64,000 nucleotides of DNA from Shinella sp. XGS7 (GCF_020535565.1 NZ_CP084758.1:709501-773500), one strand, 5' to 3'; positions 53,029-61,451 are shown, counted from the stretch's first letter. Program-made: numbers and translations. Notes: a model not told the origin generated them from the letters alone.

Positions 53029-53796
53029 ATGAACCACAAGCGCTTCTTCGCCCTGTCCCTGCTCGCCGCTGCCAGCCTGAGCGCCCAGGCCGCCGCCATC
53101 AATCTGGATGCCGCCAGCCTGAGCTACCAGCAGAACTTCGACAGCCTGGCCGCCAGCGGCACCACGGGCACCGCCCTGCCCGCCGGCTGGAGCTTTCTGG
53201 AGACCGGCAACAGCGCCAACACCAGCTACGGCGTCAGCGACGGCAGCAGCAACACCGGCAATACCTACAGCTTCGGCAAGACCGGCAGCAGCGATCGCGC
53301 CCTGGGCGGCCTGCTCTCCAGCAATCTGGTGCCGGTGTTCGGCGTGTCCTTCGTCAACCAGGCCGATCGCGCCATCGAGAGCCTGAGCATCAGCTATGTG
53401 GGCGAGCAATGGCGCCTGGGTGCCAACAACCGCAACGACCGCCTGAACTTCCAGTACAGCACCGATGCCACCGCCCTCAACAACGGCAGCTGGAAGAGCC
53501 TGAGCGCCCTGGACTTCATCGCCCCGGTCAGCACCGGCGGTGCCCGCGCCCTGGACGGCAATGCCAACAGCCGCAGCCTGAGCGGCAGCATCGCCGGCCT
53601 GAACCTGGCCCAGGGCGGCAGCCTGTGGCTGCGCTGGAGCGATGTGGACGCCAGCGGCGCCGACGACGGCCTGGCCATCGACAACTTCAGCCTCAACGCC
53701 ACCCTGGCCCCCGTGCCCGAGCCCAGCAGCTACGCCCTGCTGCTGGCCGGCCTGGGCGCCGTGGGCCTGATGAGCCGTCGCCGCCTGGGGCGCTGA
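53029..53796 (+). CDS. PEP-CTERM sorted exported protein
   Basis: A 255-residue exported protein. Signal peptide RFFALSLLAAASLSAQAAA, a beta-rich Asn/Ser/Gly-rich middle (DNFSLNATL, SLSISYVGEQWRLGANN) and a C-terminal PEP-CTERM signal: VPEPSSYALLLAGLGAVGL then MSRRRLGR. Such proteins are processed by exosortase and linked to exopolysaccharide production. The exosortase gene is not in the window. The ATG at 53029 has a GGGAG ribosome site. Confidence 0.88.
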   Translation: MNHKRFFALSLLAAASLSAQAAAINLDAASLSYQQNFDSLAASGTTGTALPAGWSFLETGNSANTSYGVSDGSSNTGNTYSFGKTGSSDRALGGLLSSNLVPVFGVSFVNQADRAIESLSISYVGEQWRLGANNRNDRLNFQYSTDATALNNGSWKSLSALDFIAPVSTGGARALDGNANSRSLSGSIAGLNLAQGGSLWLRWSDVDASGADDGLAIDNFSLNATLAPVPEPSSYALLLAGLGAVGLMSRRRLGR

Positions 53797-53857
53797 GCGC
53801 ATCCCGGCCGCGCGGGCCCCGGTCGGAGGCCGGGGCCCGCGGCCTAGAATCCGGGCC

Positions 53858-54241
53858 ATGAGCCCCATCCGCGTCCAGCGCCCGACGATCAGCCTGCTGA
53901 TCGCCGCGCTGCTGCTGGCCGCCCTGCTGCCCCTGATCTCGCCCTGGGTGATGGCCGGCAGCGCGGGCCCGGGCTGGGCAGACATCTGCTCCGCCAGCGG
54001 CCAGCCCCGCGCGGCCGCCGTGCCGGGCGAGGAGGGCCAAGGCCCCCTGGCCGGCGGCACCATGGACTGCCCGGCCTGCCTGCCGCATGCGCCGGCCCTG
54101 GGCCTGCCGCCCCCGGTGGCCACGCCGCCCCTGCTGGCCGGCCTCTTGCGCTTCTCGGCGCCCGAACGCTTCTTCTCCGCGCCGCGCGCCGCCCACGCCT
54201 GGGCGCCCGCGCTGGCGCGCGCCCCACCCCGCTTCGCCTGA
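53858..54241 (+). CDS. DUF2946 family protein (copper-linked)
   Basis: A 127-residue protein with an N-terminal membrane helix or signal (ISLLIAALLLAALLPLISPWV), then a polar middle with a CPAC motif (TMDCPACLPHA) and another single Cys (WADICSAS). The pattern fits DUF2946, often found next to copper-handling genes. It begins the run DUF2946, SCO1, PCuAC and so is probably part of a copper trafficking operon for cytochrome oxidase. Its biochemical role is unknown. Confidence 0.7.
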   Translation: MSPIRVQRPTISLLIAALLLAALLPLISPWVMAGSAGPGWADICSASGQPRAAAVPGEEGQGPLAGGTMDCPACLPHAPALGLPPPVATPPLLAGLLRFSAPERFFSAPRAAHAWAPALARAPPRFA

Positions 54242-54380
54242 ACCCACACCGGGCCGAGCGCGCCCTCAGACTGGCCGAGCCGCCAGCGCAGACCATGCAC
54301 GCTCGGATGCTCTTGATGAGCCCTCTGGCCCTGGCTGCGCCGGGCCACAGCGCCTCGCCCCCTGGGCGAGCCACGACCCC

Positions 54381-55043
54381 ATGTTCAGCTTGCTTTCCCC
54401 CCGGGCGGCCCCAGGCGCCGCCCCCTCACCCACCCAGTGCCGCGAGCGCCGCCTCGCCCTGGCCCGCGGCGCCGGCCTTCTGAGCCTGAGCGCCGGCACC
54501 CTGCTGGGCCTCGCGGCCTGCCAGGAGCGCGGGCCACGTTTTCATGGCGTGAACCTCAGCGGCGCGCCCTACGGGCAGGACTTCAGCCTGCGCAATCCGC
54601 AGGGCCGCGAGCTACGTCTGGCCGACTTCCGGGGTCAGGTCGTGCTGCTCTTCTTCGGCTTCACCCAGTGCCCCGACATCTGCCCCACGGCGCTGAGCCG
54701 GGCCGTGGCCGTGCGCCAGCTGCTGGGCCCGCAGGCCGAGCGCCTGCAGGTGCTCTTCATGACCATCGACCCCGAACGCGACAGCCCCGCCCTGCTGCAG
54801 GCCTATACCCAGGCCTTCGACCCCAGCTTCATGGGCCTGTACAGCGACGCCGCCGGCACCGCCCGCACGGCCAAGGACTTCAAGGTCTTCTACAGCAAGG
54901 TGCCCACCGGCAGCAGCTACACCATGGACCACAGCACCCTGAGCTATCTCTTCGATCCCCAGGGCCGGCTGCGCGTGGCACTCAAGCACGAGGCCAGCGC
55001 CGCCGAGGTGGCCGACGACGTGCGCGCCCTGCTGGCGGACTGA
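54381..55043 (+). CDS. SCO1/SenC copper chaperone lipoprotein
   Basis: A 220-residue protein with a lipobox (LLGLAAC, Cys about 49) and a thioredoxin-like SCO domain: LADFRGQVVLLFFGFTQCPDICPT, with copper ligands Cys97 and Cys101, VLFMTIDPERDSPALLQAY, and the distal His in YTMDHSTLSYLFDPQ. SCO proteins assemble the CuA centre of cytochrome oxidase. ATG 54381 is chosen because it yields the lipoprotein N-terminus. It is the central gene of a copper cluster. Confidence 0.92.
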   Translation: MFSLLSPRAAPGAAPSPTQCRERRLALARGAGLLSLSAGTLLGLAACQERGPRFHGVNLSGAPYGQDFSLRNPQGRELRLADFRGQVVLLFFGFTQCPDICPTALSRAVAVRQLLGPQAERLQVLFMTIDPERDSPALLQAYTQAFDPSFMGLYSDAAGTARTAKDFKVFYSKVPTGSSYTMDHSTLSYLFDPQGRLRVALKHEASAAEVADDVRALLAD

Positions 55044-55051
55044 GCAGCGCC

Positions 55052-55097
55052 GTGTTTTTCTTCGCCTTCCTTTTTCTTTTTTTCTTCTTCTTTTTCT
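55052..55097 (+). other. Pyrimidine-rich low-complexity tract
   Basis: About 46 bases nearly free of purines (runs of T interrupted by C, such as CTTTTTCTTTTTTTCTTC) between the SCO1 and PCuAC genes. It could be a site of polymerase slippage, an unstructured mRNA leader or a weak T-run. No hairpin precedes it. Confidence 0.55.
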
Positions 55098-55130
55098 CAA
55101 CCCCGATCTTTCATCAAGGAGCACAGCCCC

Positions 55131-55613
55131 ATGAACCGCATTCGCCCCCTCATCCAGGCCCTGAGCCTGAGCGCCGCCGCCCTGCTGAGCCTGCCCGCCC
55201 TGGCCCAGGTCAAGGTGGAGGACGCCTGGGTACGCGCCACCGTGGCCCAGCAGAAGGCCACCGGCGCCTTCATGGTCATCACGGCCAGCCAGAACAGCAA
55301 GCTGGTGGCCGCCAGCTCGCCGCGCAGCCCGCGCGTGGAAGTGCATGAGATGGCCATGCAGGACAACGTGATGCGCATGCGCCAGATCCCCGCCCTGGAC
55401 CTGCCCGCCGGCAAGCCGGTGGAGCTCAAGCCCGGCAGCTACCACGTGATGCTGATGGACCTGCCGCAAGCCATCCAGGCCGGCGAAGCCGTGCCCCTGA
55501 CCCTGACCCTGGAAGACGCCCAGGGCCAGCGCCAGACCGTGCAGGTGCAGGCCACCGCCCGCCCGCTGAACGCCTCCGGCGCGAAGGCGCAGGGGCAGCA
55601 CGGGCATCACTGA
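55131..55613 (+). CDS. PCu(A)C-type periplasmic copper chaperone
   Basis: A 160-residue protein with a signal peptide (LSLSAAALLSLPALAQ). The DUF461/PCuAC copper motif is clear: VHEMAMQDNVMRMRQ and, after about 20 residues, PGSYHVMLMDL, giving the H(M)x10Mx21HxM ligand set. A C-terminal His tail (GQHGHH) may add copper affinity. It delivers Cu(I) to SCO1 or directly to cytochrome oxidase. Ribosome site AAGGAG lies 10 bp upstream. Confidence 0.92.
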   Translation: MNRIRPLIQALSLSAAALLSLPALAQVKVEDAWVRATVAQQKATGAFMVITASQNSKLVAASSPRSPRVEVHEMAMQDNVMRMRQIPALDLPAGKPVELKPGSYHVMLMDLPQAIQAGEAVPLTLTLEDAQGQRQTVQVQATARPLNASGAKAQGQHGHH

Positions 55614-55673
55614 GGCGAGGAAACGCCGGGGCGGCCTCGCGCCGGCGTCCGCTGCGCGGCCGGCCGCCTTCGC

Positions 55674-56390
55674 TCACAAGCGGATGCTTGTCCCGACATA
55701 GAGGATGGGCCCGGTCGGTCGCCCGATGGGTGAACCACCCTCAGGCTCCAGCGTGATCTCGAACAACTGCTGTGCGTCGACCGCCGGCAGGCGCGACACG
55801 GGCAGCTCCAGCGTCATGCCGGCGCGCACGAGGCCCAGCGAGGTCGGTCCGGCAGCGCCCTGCGGCTTGGTCCAGAACTGCCACACGTGGCCGGCCGGCA
55901 CCTCGGAGGGCGCGCCGACGGGCACCAGCTTCAGCGTGCCGCCGCTGCTCATCTCGACCACCCAGCCGGTGGACTGGTCGGCAGGGCTCTGCAGCAGCGT
56001 CACATAGCGCTCGGCGGCGGGCGGGGGCGTCAACACCTGCACGGCGAGGAACAGGGACATGGCCAGGGCCGCGCCGGCCAGGCCTTGCCACAGGCGCAGG
56101 CTCTGCCACCAGGAGGCCCTGGGCGCGGGCGGCCGCGCCGCCGCCGCGGCAGGGGCGCTGTTGCCGAGCGCGGCCTCGATGCGCCGCCACAGGGTGGGGC
56201 TGGGCGTAGCCGGCGCGGCGCGGGCGCTCAGCGCCAGCAGCCGGTCCTGCCATGCGAACACCGCGGCCCGCAAGTCGCGGTCCGAGGCCAGGGCCTCGGC
56301 CACCGCGCGGCGGTCCTCGGCGTCCAGCGTGCCCAGCACATATTCGCCGGCCGCGGCCTCGCGCTCTTCGGGCTTGCTGAAATCGATCAC
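55674..56390 (-). CDS. Anti-sigma factor (RskA-like)
   Basis: A 238-residue membrane anti-sigma factor. The N-terminal part (EREAAAGEYVLGTLDAEDRRAVAEAL) is the cytoplasmic anti-sigma domain, a single membrane helix follows (LWQGLAGAALAMSLFLAVQVL), and the extracytoplasmic domain has the RskA pattern (AERYVTLLQSP; GHVWQFWTKPQG; EGGSPIGRPTGPILYVG). The GTG start at 56390 overlaps the sigma gene stop (GTGA); an upstream ATG 56432 lies inside the sigma gene. It should hold the adjacent sigma factor inactive. Confidence 0.85.
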   Translation of the reverse strand: MIDFSKPEEREAAAGEYVLGTLDAEDRRAVAEALASDRDLRAAVFAWQDRLLALSARAAPATPSPTLWRRIEAALGNSAPAAAAARPPAPRASWWQSLRLWQGLAGAALAMSLFLAVQVLTPPPAAERYVTLLQSPADQSTGWVVEMSSGGTLKLVPVGAPSEVPAGHVWQFWTKPQGAAGPTSLGLVRAGMTLELPVSRLPAVDAQQLFEITLEPEGGSPIGRPTGPILYVGTSIRL

Positions 56391-56938
56391 GCCAGGCACT
56401 CCTTCAGGCTGGCCAGGCTGCGCCGGATCCACGACTTCACCGTGCCGATGGGCGTGTTCATGCGCGCGGCAATCTGCTCGTGGGTGTAGCCATCGACAAA
56501 GGCATGCAGCACGCAGGCGCGGCGGACTTCCTCCAGGCGCTGCAGGCAGCGCTCGAGGCTCTCGGTGTCCAGCCCGCGGTCATCCGCTTCGCCGCCCGCG
56601 TGCTGCTGCGCATCGGCCATGGCCGCTAGCTCCTGTGGATCCAGCGTTTGCACCGCCCGGGCGCCGCTCACCTCGCGCAAGGCGCGATGCCGCACGATGG
56701 TGTAGATCCAGCCGCGCGCCGAGCCCAGCGAGGGATCGAAGGTGCGCGCGTGTTGCCAGACCTGCAGAAAGGCCTCCTGCAGCACGTCTTCGGCCAGCTC
56801 GCGATCCCGCACGATGCGCAGCGCCACGCCCAGCAGCCAGCGCGACTCACGCTCATAGAGCGCGCGCAGCGCAAAGCGCTCGCCGCGCGCGCAGGCGAGC
56901 ACGGCGGCTTCATAGTCGAAGGGCGAGGCTTCAGGCAT
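56387..56938 (-). CDS. ECF-type RNA polymerase sigma factor
   Basis: A 183-residue sigma factor of the SigK-like ECF group. Sigma2 region: FALRALYERESRWLLGVALRIVRDRELAEDVLQEAFLQVWQHA, with the core-binding helix and RGWIYTIVRHRALREV. Sigma4 region: RRACVLHAFVDGYTHEQIAARMNTPIGTVKSWIRRSLASLKECL, a clear helix-turn-helix. It is translated ahead of its anti-sigma partner, as usual for such pairs. The inducing signal is unknown; a DUF3455 lipoprotein gene lies just upstream and could be part of the regulon. Confidence 0.92.
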   Translation of the reverse strand: MPEASPFDYEAAVLACARGERFALRALYERESRWLLGVALRIVRDRELAEDVLQEAFLQVWQHARTFDPSLGSARGWIYTIVRHRALREVSGARAVQTLDPQELAAMADAQQHAGGEADDRGLDTESLERCLQRLEEVRRACVLHAFVDGYTHEQIAARMNTPIGTVKSWIRRSLASLKECLA

Positions 56939-56986
56939 GCATGACGCGGCTGGAGAGTCCGCCGACTCTAACAGCCGGGTCCGGGC

Positions 56987-57541
56987 TCAGACGGCTTTCC
57001 AGAAGATGTAGTCGGCCTGGTACTTGACGATCTCCTTGCGGCCCAGGGTGCCGGCGTCGCAGGCCGACGAGGGCGCCACACCGCCCTGGGTCGCAACGCG
57101 CTGGATGTAGCTGGTGCCGCTCATGGCACCGCTGCCCATCGCGGGGTTGGCCTTGACGAGCTGGAGCGGGATGCTGCCGGCGGCGGCGGGCGCCACGGCC
57201 AGCTGCGCGCCGGTGACCTTCGAGCCATCGTCGGCAGCCCAGGTGGCGGGCGGTCCGTAATAGGTGCCGATCTTCGCGCCGGCGCGGTTCTTCAGATCGG
57301 CCTGCGGACCGACGAACACCCACTCATAGGCCATGGTGCCGGCCTTGGCGCGGCACTCATAGGTGATCTCGCCCACGCCCACGGTTTCGAGCGCGACCAC
57401 ATGGCCGGCCGGCACCTTGACCGCCTCGGGCAGGGCGTCCTGGCTGAACTTCTTCGCCATGGGGGCCGAGGGCATCTGGCTGCAGGCCGCCAGGCCGGCC
57501 AGCAGGGTGAGGGCCATCGAGAGGGGAACGAGTTGACGCAT
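56987..57541 (-). CDS. DUF3455 lipoprotein
   Basis: A 184-residue secreted protein with a lipobox (LLAGLAAC, Cys about 20). The DUF3455 pattern is present: PAGHVVALETVGVGEITYECR, MAYEWVFVGPQADL, GTYYGPPATWAADDGSKVTG and a C-terminal ADYIFWKAV. Two Cys in the mature part may pair. Function unknown. A good ribosome site (AGGAG) precedes the ATG. The 48-bp gap to the ECF sigma gene on the same strand suggests shared expression. Confidence 0.82.
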   Translation of the reverse strand: MRQLVPLSMALTLLAGLAACSQMPSAPMAKKFSQDALPEAVKVPAGHVVALETVGVGEITYECRAKAGTMAYEWVFVGPQADLKNRAGAKIGTYYGPPATWAADDGSKVTGAQLAVAPAAAGSIPLQLVKANPAMGSGAMSGTSYIQRVATQGGVAPSSACDAGTLGRKEIVKYQADYIFWKAV

Positions 57542-57895
57542 GGGATGCTCCTGTTGGGTGGACCGCGAAATGCGGCTTCCACTCCCCACTAGCCGGCCCG
57601 AGGCCATCCGGATGCAGGGGCCGGAAAAAATTTTCCGGCCTGGTGGGAACTTCAGGATGATTGCTGGCGATCGCGGCGGGTTTGAGTTCAGGCAGCTCTC
57701 GACCCGGAGAGATCTTTGATGAGCCCGAAGTGCAGTGCCGCGAAGCAGCCACCAACCCAGTGGGCAGCTGCCTGCAAGTCTCAACTGATTGTTGAGACTG
57801 GTAGTTCTCGCGACGAGCGACCGGGCTAACCTAGAGCTACACCTTCACTGTCACCGCGAAATAGGTCGCCAAGCCCAACTCAGCAGAGAGCATTG
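57542..57895. promoter_or_regulatory. Intergenic region with palindromes upstream of the DUF3455/ECF unit
   Basis: 354 bases between divergent genes. Two palindromes stand out: CATCCGGATG (57605-57614) and GGCCGGAAAA-AA-TTTTCCGGCC (57619-57640), close to the DUF3455 start. They could be operators or a hairpin in the mRNA leader. Farther right CTCAACTGATTGTTGAG (a 7-bp inverted repeat, 57780-57796) precedes the lipoprotein gene. No further gene is seen. Confidence 0.45.
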
Positions 57896-58702
57896 ATGCA
57901 GCTTATCTTCAGCTTCCGGACTCGCCGCAAGAGCTCGTCGTCAGGGCAAGCCCAGTTTCGACAGCACCGGCATATGGGAGGCTTGGTGCTCGCGGTGGCG
58001 TTCACACTGCTGGGTTGCCGGCCCAGTGCCGAGGAGGAAGCCAAGGCGGCTGCGCGCTTGAAGGCTGAGGCGCAGCGGCAGGAAGAGCTTTGCCGTGATC
58101 GGGCCGACTGTGGCGAGAGGCCGCCGGCGGAGCTCAAGGTTGACTACAAAGAACACGCCCTTCGCAAGTGGAACAACCATTGGTTCTTGGTGCCCAGGGA
58201 CTACAACGCGGCTCAAGGCATGGGCTTTCTGTGGCCCCTTGAGAGGGCTCGCCTCAAGGGGCCGTCCGGGTATGACCCCAATGTGTGGGCGATTGAACTG
58301 CATATCCGTTCCCACGACATCCCACCAGAGCCTCGTGGCTACGTGCGCATCCAGCTTGCCGAGCGAGAAGGGCGCGTCAGCAACAGAGTCACGTTGAGGC
58401 CCGGTCTGGACCGCCTGCAGTACCGATATGTGGATGACGAAACAGGCAAGCCTTCGCTTTCACCGAACGCGGTGTTCACTGAGTATGTCGCCACCGATAG
58501 GAGCGACCCCGAAGGTCAGCCACCGGTGTTGCGGTGCAAGACCAATCCTGCGGACCCAACGGAGGCCGGAGGCGGCGGTGGCTTCATGTGGCGGGATGGC
58601 ATCTACGTCGGAGTCTTGATTCGCGCCGGAAACATCTGCGAGGACTGGCCCGCGATTTACGACGAAGTGATCCGAGTTCTCCAAATGACTGAGAAGGTTT
58701 GA
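57896..58702 (+). CDS. Hypothetical lipoprotein
   Basis: A 268-residue protein not assigned to a family. A lipobox (AVAFTLLGC) occurs about 45 residues after ATG 57896, with a basic stretch in between (RTRRKSSSSGQAQFRQHRH), so the true start could be an internal ATG at 57974; TTG 57893 is also possible. After a Glu/Ala-rich coiled stretch (EEEAKAAARLKAEAQRQEEL) comes a globular part with WNNHWFLVPRDYNAAQGMGFLW and HIRSHDIPPEPRGYVRIQL. Lower GC and mixed codon use suggest acquisition. IS481-family copy 3 is 65 bp downstream. Confidence 0.6.
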   Translation: MQLIFSFRTRRKSSSSGQAQFRQHRHMGGLVLAVAFTLLGCRPSAEEEAKAAARLKAEAQRQEELCRDRADCGERPPAELKVDYKEHALRKWNNHWFLVPRDYNAAQGMGFLWPLERARLKGPSGYDPNVWAIELHIRSHDIPPEPRGYVRIQLAEREGRVSNRVTLRPGLDRLQYRYVDDETGKPSLSPNAVFTEYVATDRSDPEGQPPVLRCKTNPADPTEAGGGGGFMWRDGIYVGVLIRAGNICEDWPAIYDEVIRVLQMTEKV

Positions 58703-58762
58703 ACGTGTTTCTGACCGCTCAAACGATGAGTTGGCGTCAAAGGTAGAGCCTGGCCGAGCGGT

Positions 58763-59713
58763 CTAAGTGTGAAGCGTCAAGACGTTGTTTCTTGAGGCAC
58801 TTAGTCTGCAGATAGGCGGGACGCCGCCGATGCCGCTGTGCGGTCGGTGGCAGTTGTAGTGATGCTGCCAATGGGCCAGGGCCGCCGTGCGTTGAGCCGA
58901 GCTCTGGTACGTCCAGCCGTAGGCCCATTCGCGCAGGGCCGACTGGATGAAGCGCTCGGCCTTGCCGTTGGTCTGTGGCCGGTAGGGCTTGGTGAAGCTG
59001 TGCTTGATGCCGAGTTCGACGCAGGCCTGGCGGAACTCTCGCGAGCGGAATGCCGCGCCGTTGTCGGTGAGCAGCCGCTGGACCGTGACGCCCATCCTGG
59101 CGTAGTACGCCACGGCATTCTTCAAGAACTGCACCGCCTGGGCTTTCTTCTCGTCCGGATGCATGGCCGTGAAGGCCAGTCGTGCGTGATCGTCAATGGC
59201 CACGAACAGCGTCTCCCAGCCCGCACCGTCCACCGAGTCGCGTCGATTACCTGTGACGCGATGGCTCGGGCGCACGATGCGCCCGAGCTTCTTGGTGTCG
59301 ATGTGCAGCAGCTCGCCCGGCGCCTCGCGCTCGTAGCGCACCACGGGCTCAGTCGGCTCCAGGTCGCTGAGCTTGGACAGTCCAGCACGAGCCAGCACAC
59401 GGCTGACAGTGGCGGCCGAGACGCCCACGCTGCGGGCGATGCTGGACTGCAGCATTCGGCGGCGGCGCAACTCGACGATGAGCAACGCCTTGGCTGGAGC
59501 GATGGCTCTGGGTGAGTGCGTGGGACGCGAAGAGGCATCAGCCAAGGCGGCTTCACCGCCGGCCAAATAGCGGCCGAGCCACTTCCTGGCCGTCGGGGCC
59601 GTCACGCCTTGCGCTGCAGCCGCTGCTGGGGCGCTGAGACCTTCCGCGGTCATCTGCCTGACCATCTCGACTCGGCGGGCGTAGGTAAGTCGGGCATGCT
59701 TATGGCTGTTCAT
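58763..59713 (-). CDS. IS481-family transposase, copy 3 (patchwork variant)
   Basis: 316 residues. Identical to the other copies except a short segment around KPYRPQTNGKAERFIQSAL (the others read KPYTPKTNGKAERFIQTAL) and the last residue (Thr). The last codon (A from IS plus CT from target) and the TAG stop (58763-58765) again come from the duplicated target, here TCTAAG. HTH and DDE residues are intact. Confidence 0.95.
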   Translation of the reverse strand: MNSHKHARLTYARRVEMVRQMTAEGLSAPAAAAAQGVTAPTARKWLGRYLAGGEAALADASSRPTHSPRAIAPAKALLIVELRRRRMLQSSIARSVGVSAATVSRVLARAGLSKLSDLEPTEPVVRYEREAPGELLHIDTKKLGRIVRPSHRVTGNRRDSVDGAGWETLFVAIDDHARLAFTAMHPDEKKAQAVQFLKNAVAYYARMGVTVQRLLTDNGAAFRSREFRQACVELGIKHSFTKPYRPQTNGKAERFIQSALREWAYGWTYQSSAQRTAALAHWQHHYNCHRPHSGIGGVPPICRLSASRNNVLTLHT

Positions 59714-59810
59714 CCGGTTGGTGCTCCTGGGACGATTGGGTGTTTGGCGACTTCCAGTCTCTCAAACCCAATCCGGATGAACACCGGATACAACCTATTG
59801 AAGCATCACA
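58768..59810 (-). mobile_element. IS481-family insertion sequence, copy 3 (1043 bp)
   Basis: Third copy, same length and ends. The 6-bp target duplication is TCTAAG (58762-58767 and 59811-59816), a one-base variant of NCTAGN that in transposase orientation still contains TAG. Eleven base differences from the other copies are concentrated between 58931 and 59001. Confidence 0.95.
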
Positions 59811-59816
59811 TCTAAG

Positions 59817-60216
59817 CAACCGTCGGCGCAATTCATGCCGTTTGAGTCAAGTGGGAAGAAGTCGCTCGGCGCGTCTGTCTCGCGGCCATTGGCGCTGATA
59901 GCGTTTGGCTGTATCCGGCACCTTGCGAATCATCAGAATGCAGTCGCTGGCGAAAGACTGCTCCTGGCCGACAGCAGACTATGGCCCCGCGTGTGGCGAA
60001 TGACGGCAGCCGCCGCAAAACGGCAACTAGGCCAGAAGCTCCTGCGTGGCCAATGCCGTGCAGGCAGCTTTTGAGCTCCAGGTTCTGCGTGAACCGACAA
60101 CAGCCGCCACCCATGCAGCCTGTCCCCCCTCCCATGCAGTCTGTCGCAGCCCGCTGGGTCCCGCGGCGGCGTGGCGATATGGTGTGCTACATCAGCAACA
60201 CACCGAAATCTCCGCC
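59817..60216. other. Intergenic stretch, no convincing gene
   Basis: 400 bases between IS481-family copy 3 and the GntR gene. Short frames (for example 59835-60074) have no start signal or recognisable product. The final 40 bases carry the GntR promoter/operator palindrome. Composition is lower in GC than in core genes, consistent with a remnant of acquired DNA next to the IS. Confidence 0.5.
60181..60204. promoter_or_regulatory. Candidate GntR (YtrA-type) operator
   Basis: GGTGTG and CACACC form a 6-bp inverted repeat separated by 12 bases, ending 12 bp before the ATG of the GntR gene. YtrA-type regulators usually bind dyads of this kind in front of their own ABC-transporter operon. Confidence 0.5.
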
Positions 60217-60570
60217 ATGCCGCAACGCTGGAACGATTCGAGCCCTATCTATCAGCAGCTGGCCGACCGCCTGGCGGTGCAGCTGCTGGACGGCGATCCG
60301 CCCGAGGGGCAGGCCTTGCCCTCGGTGCGCAATCTGGCCAGCCATTACCTGATCAATCCGCTGACGGTGGGGCGCGCCCTGCAGTCCCTGGTGGAGCAGG
60401 ACCTGGTGGAGGCGCGGCGGGGGCTGGGCATGTATGTCAAAGTCGGCGCCCGCACAAGGCTGCGCACCGCGGCGCGCGAGCAGTTCCTGCGTGAGGAGTG
60501 GCCGGCGCTACGCGCCAAGCTGCGCCGCCTGGGCCTGCAGCCCCAAGATCTGAACTGGGAGAAGCAATGA
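60217..60570 (+). CDS. GntR-family regulator (YtrA subfamily)
   Basis: A 117-residue short GntR regulator. After PIYQQLADRLAVQLLDGD, the wing-helix DNA-binding domain reads GQALPSVRNLASHYLINPLTVGRALQSL and VEQDLVEARRGLGMYV, followed by only a short helical dimerisation tail, as in YtrA. Members repress an adjacent ABC transporter in response to envelope stress. Its TGA overlaps the ATPase ATG (ATGA), which supports that role here. Confidence 0.9.
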   Translation: MPQRWNDSSPIYQQLADRLAVQLLDGDPPEGQALPSVRNLASHYLINPLTVGRALQSLVEQDLVEARRGLGMYVKVGARTRLRTAAREQFLREEWPALRAKLRRLGLQPQDLNWEKQ

Positions 60571-61451
60571 GTGACGAATACCTCGTGGAGGCGCGCGGCC
60601 TGAGCCTGCGCTATGGGGCCAAGACGGCGGTGGACAACATCGCTTTCAACATCCCCAAGGGGCGGGTGGTGGGCCTGCTGGGCCACAACGGCGCCGGCAA
60701 GACCTCGCTGATGAAGGCCCTGGTGGGCCTGATGCCGGCGAGCCAGGGCGAGCTGCGGGTGCTGGGGCTGGACCCGCTGCGCCAGCGCGAGCAGCTGCTG
60801 GCCGGCCTGTCCTACATCCCGGATGTGGCAGTGCTGCCGCGCTGGGCGCGGGTGGACGAGCTGATCCGCCTGATGAGCGGGCTGCAGCCCAGCTTCTCGG
60901 CCGAGCGGGCGCGGGCCTTGCTCAAGCGCACCAGCGTCAGCCCGCGCGACAAGGTGAAGACCCTTTCCAAGGGCATGGTCACCCAGCTGCACCTGGCCCT
61001 GGTGGCGGCCATCGACAGCCGGCTGATGATCCTGGACGAGCCCACGCTGGGGCTGGATGTGATGTCGCGCAAGGGCTTCTACGAAATGCTGATCGACGAG
61101 TGGTGCGACGGCGAGCGCAGCGTGCTGATCTCCACCCACCAGGTGGAGGAGATCGAGACCCTGCTGTCGGACGTGATGATGCTGGACGAGGGCCGCCTGG
61201 TGCTGAACATCAGCCTGGAGGAGATCGACTCGCGCTTCGTCGCGCTGAGCCACGATCCCGCGGCCGCCGAGGCCGTGGCCGCGGCGCATCCGCTGCTGCG
61301 CTACCGCCAGCAGGGCCAGGCCATGGCCCTGTTCGACGGCGAGCCGCTGCTGCCGCTGGAGACCCTGGGCCGGCGCGTGCGCCCCAGCCTGGTGGATCTG
61401 TTCATGGCGCTGACGCGCAAGCCCGATGTCCAGGCCACGAGCCAGGCCTGA
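60567..61451 (+). CDS. ABC transporter ATP-binding protein
   Basis: A 294-residue ATPase. Walker A GHNGAGKTS (about 39-47), ABC signature LSKGM (about 133), Walker B LMILDEPTLGLD and the switch His in LISTHQVEEIE are intact. A C-terminal extension of about 70 residues follows, as in drug/peptide-resistance exporters of the CcmA/YtrB type. It works with the permease encoded next and is controlled by the GntR gene before it. The substrate is unknown. Confidence 0.92.
   Translation: MSDEYLVEARGLSLRYGAKTAVDNIAFNIPKGRVVGLLGHNGAGKTSLMKALVGLMPASQGELRVLGLDPLRQREQLLAGLSYIPDVAVLPRWARVDELIRLMSGLQPSFSAERARALLKRTSVSPRDKVKTLSKGMVTQLHLALVAAIDSRLMILDEPTLGLDVMSRKGFYEMLIDEWCDGERSVLISTHQVEEIETLLSDVMMLDEGRLVLNISLEEIDSRFVALSHDPAAAEAVAAAHPLLRYRQQGQAMALFDGEPLLPLETLGRRVRPSLVDLFMALTRKPDVQATSQA

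Noticed and set aside
58742-58767. tRNA gene interrupted by IS481-family copy 3 (CCTGGCCGAGCGGTCTAAG looks like a tRNA-Leu/Ser D-arm)
   Set aside because: Joining the sequence across the IS (after removing one target repeat) gives no anticodon stem, T-arm or acceptor stem, so it is most likely chance.
59835-60074. 79-residue ORF after IS481-family copy 3
   Set aside because: No ribosome site, no recognisable domain, composition unlike a gene.
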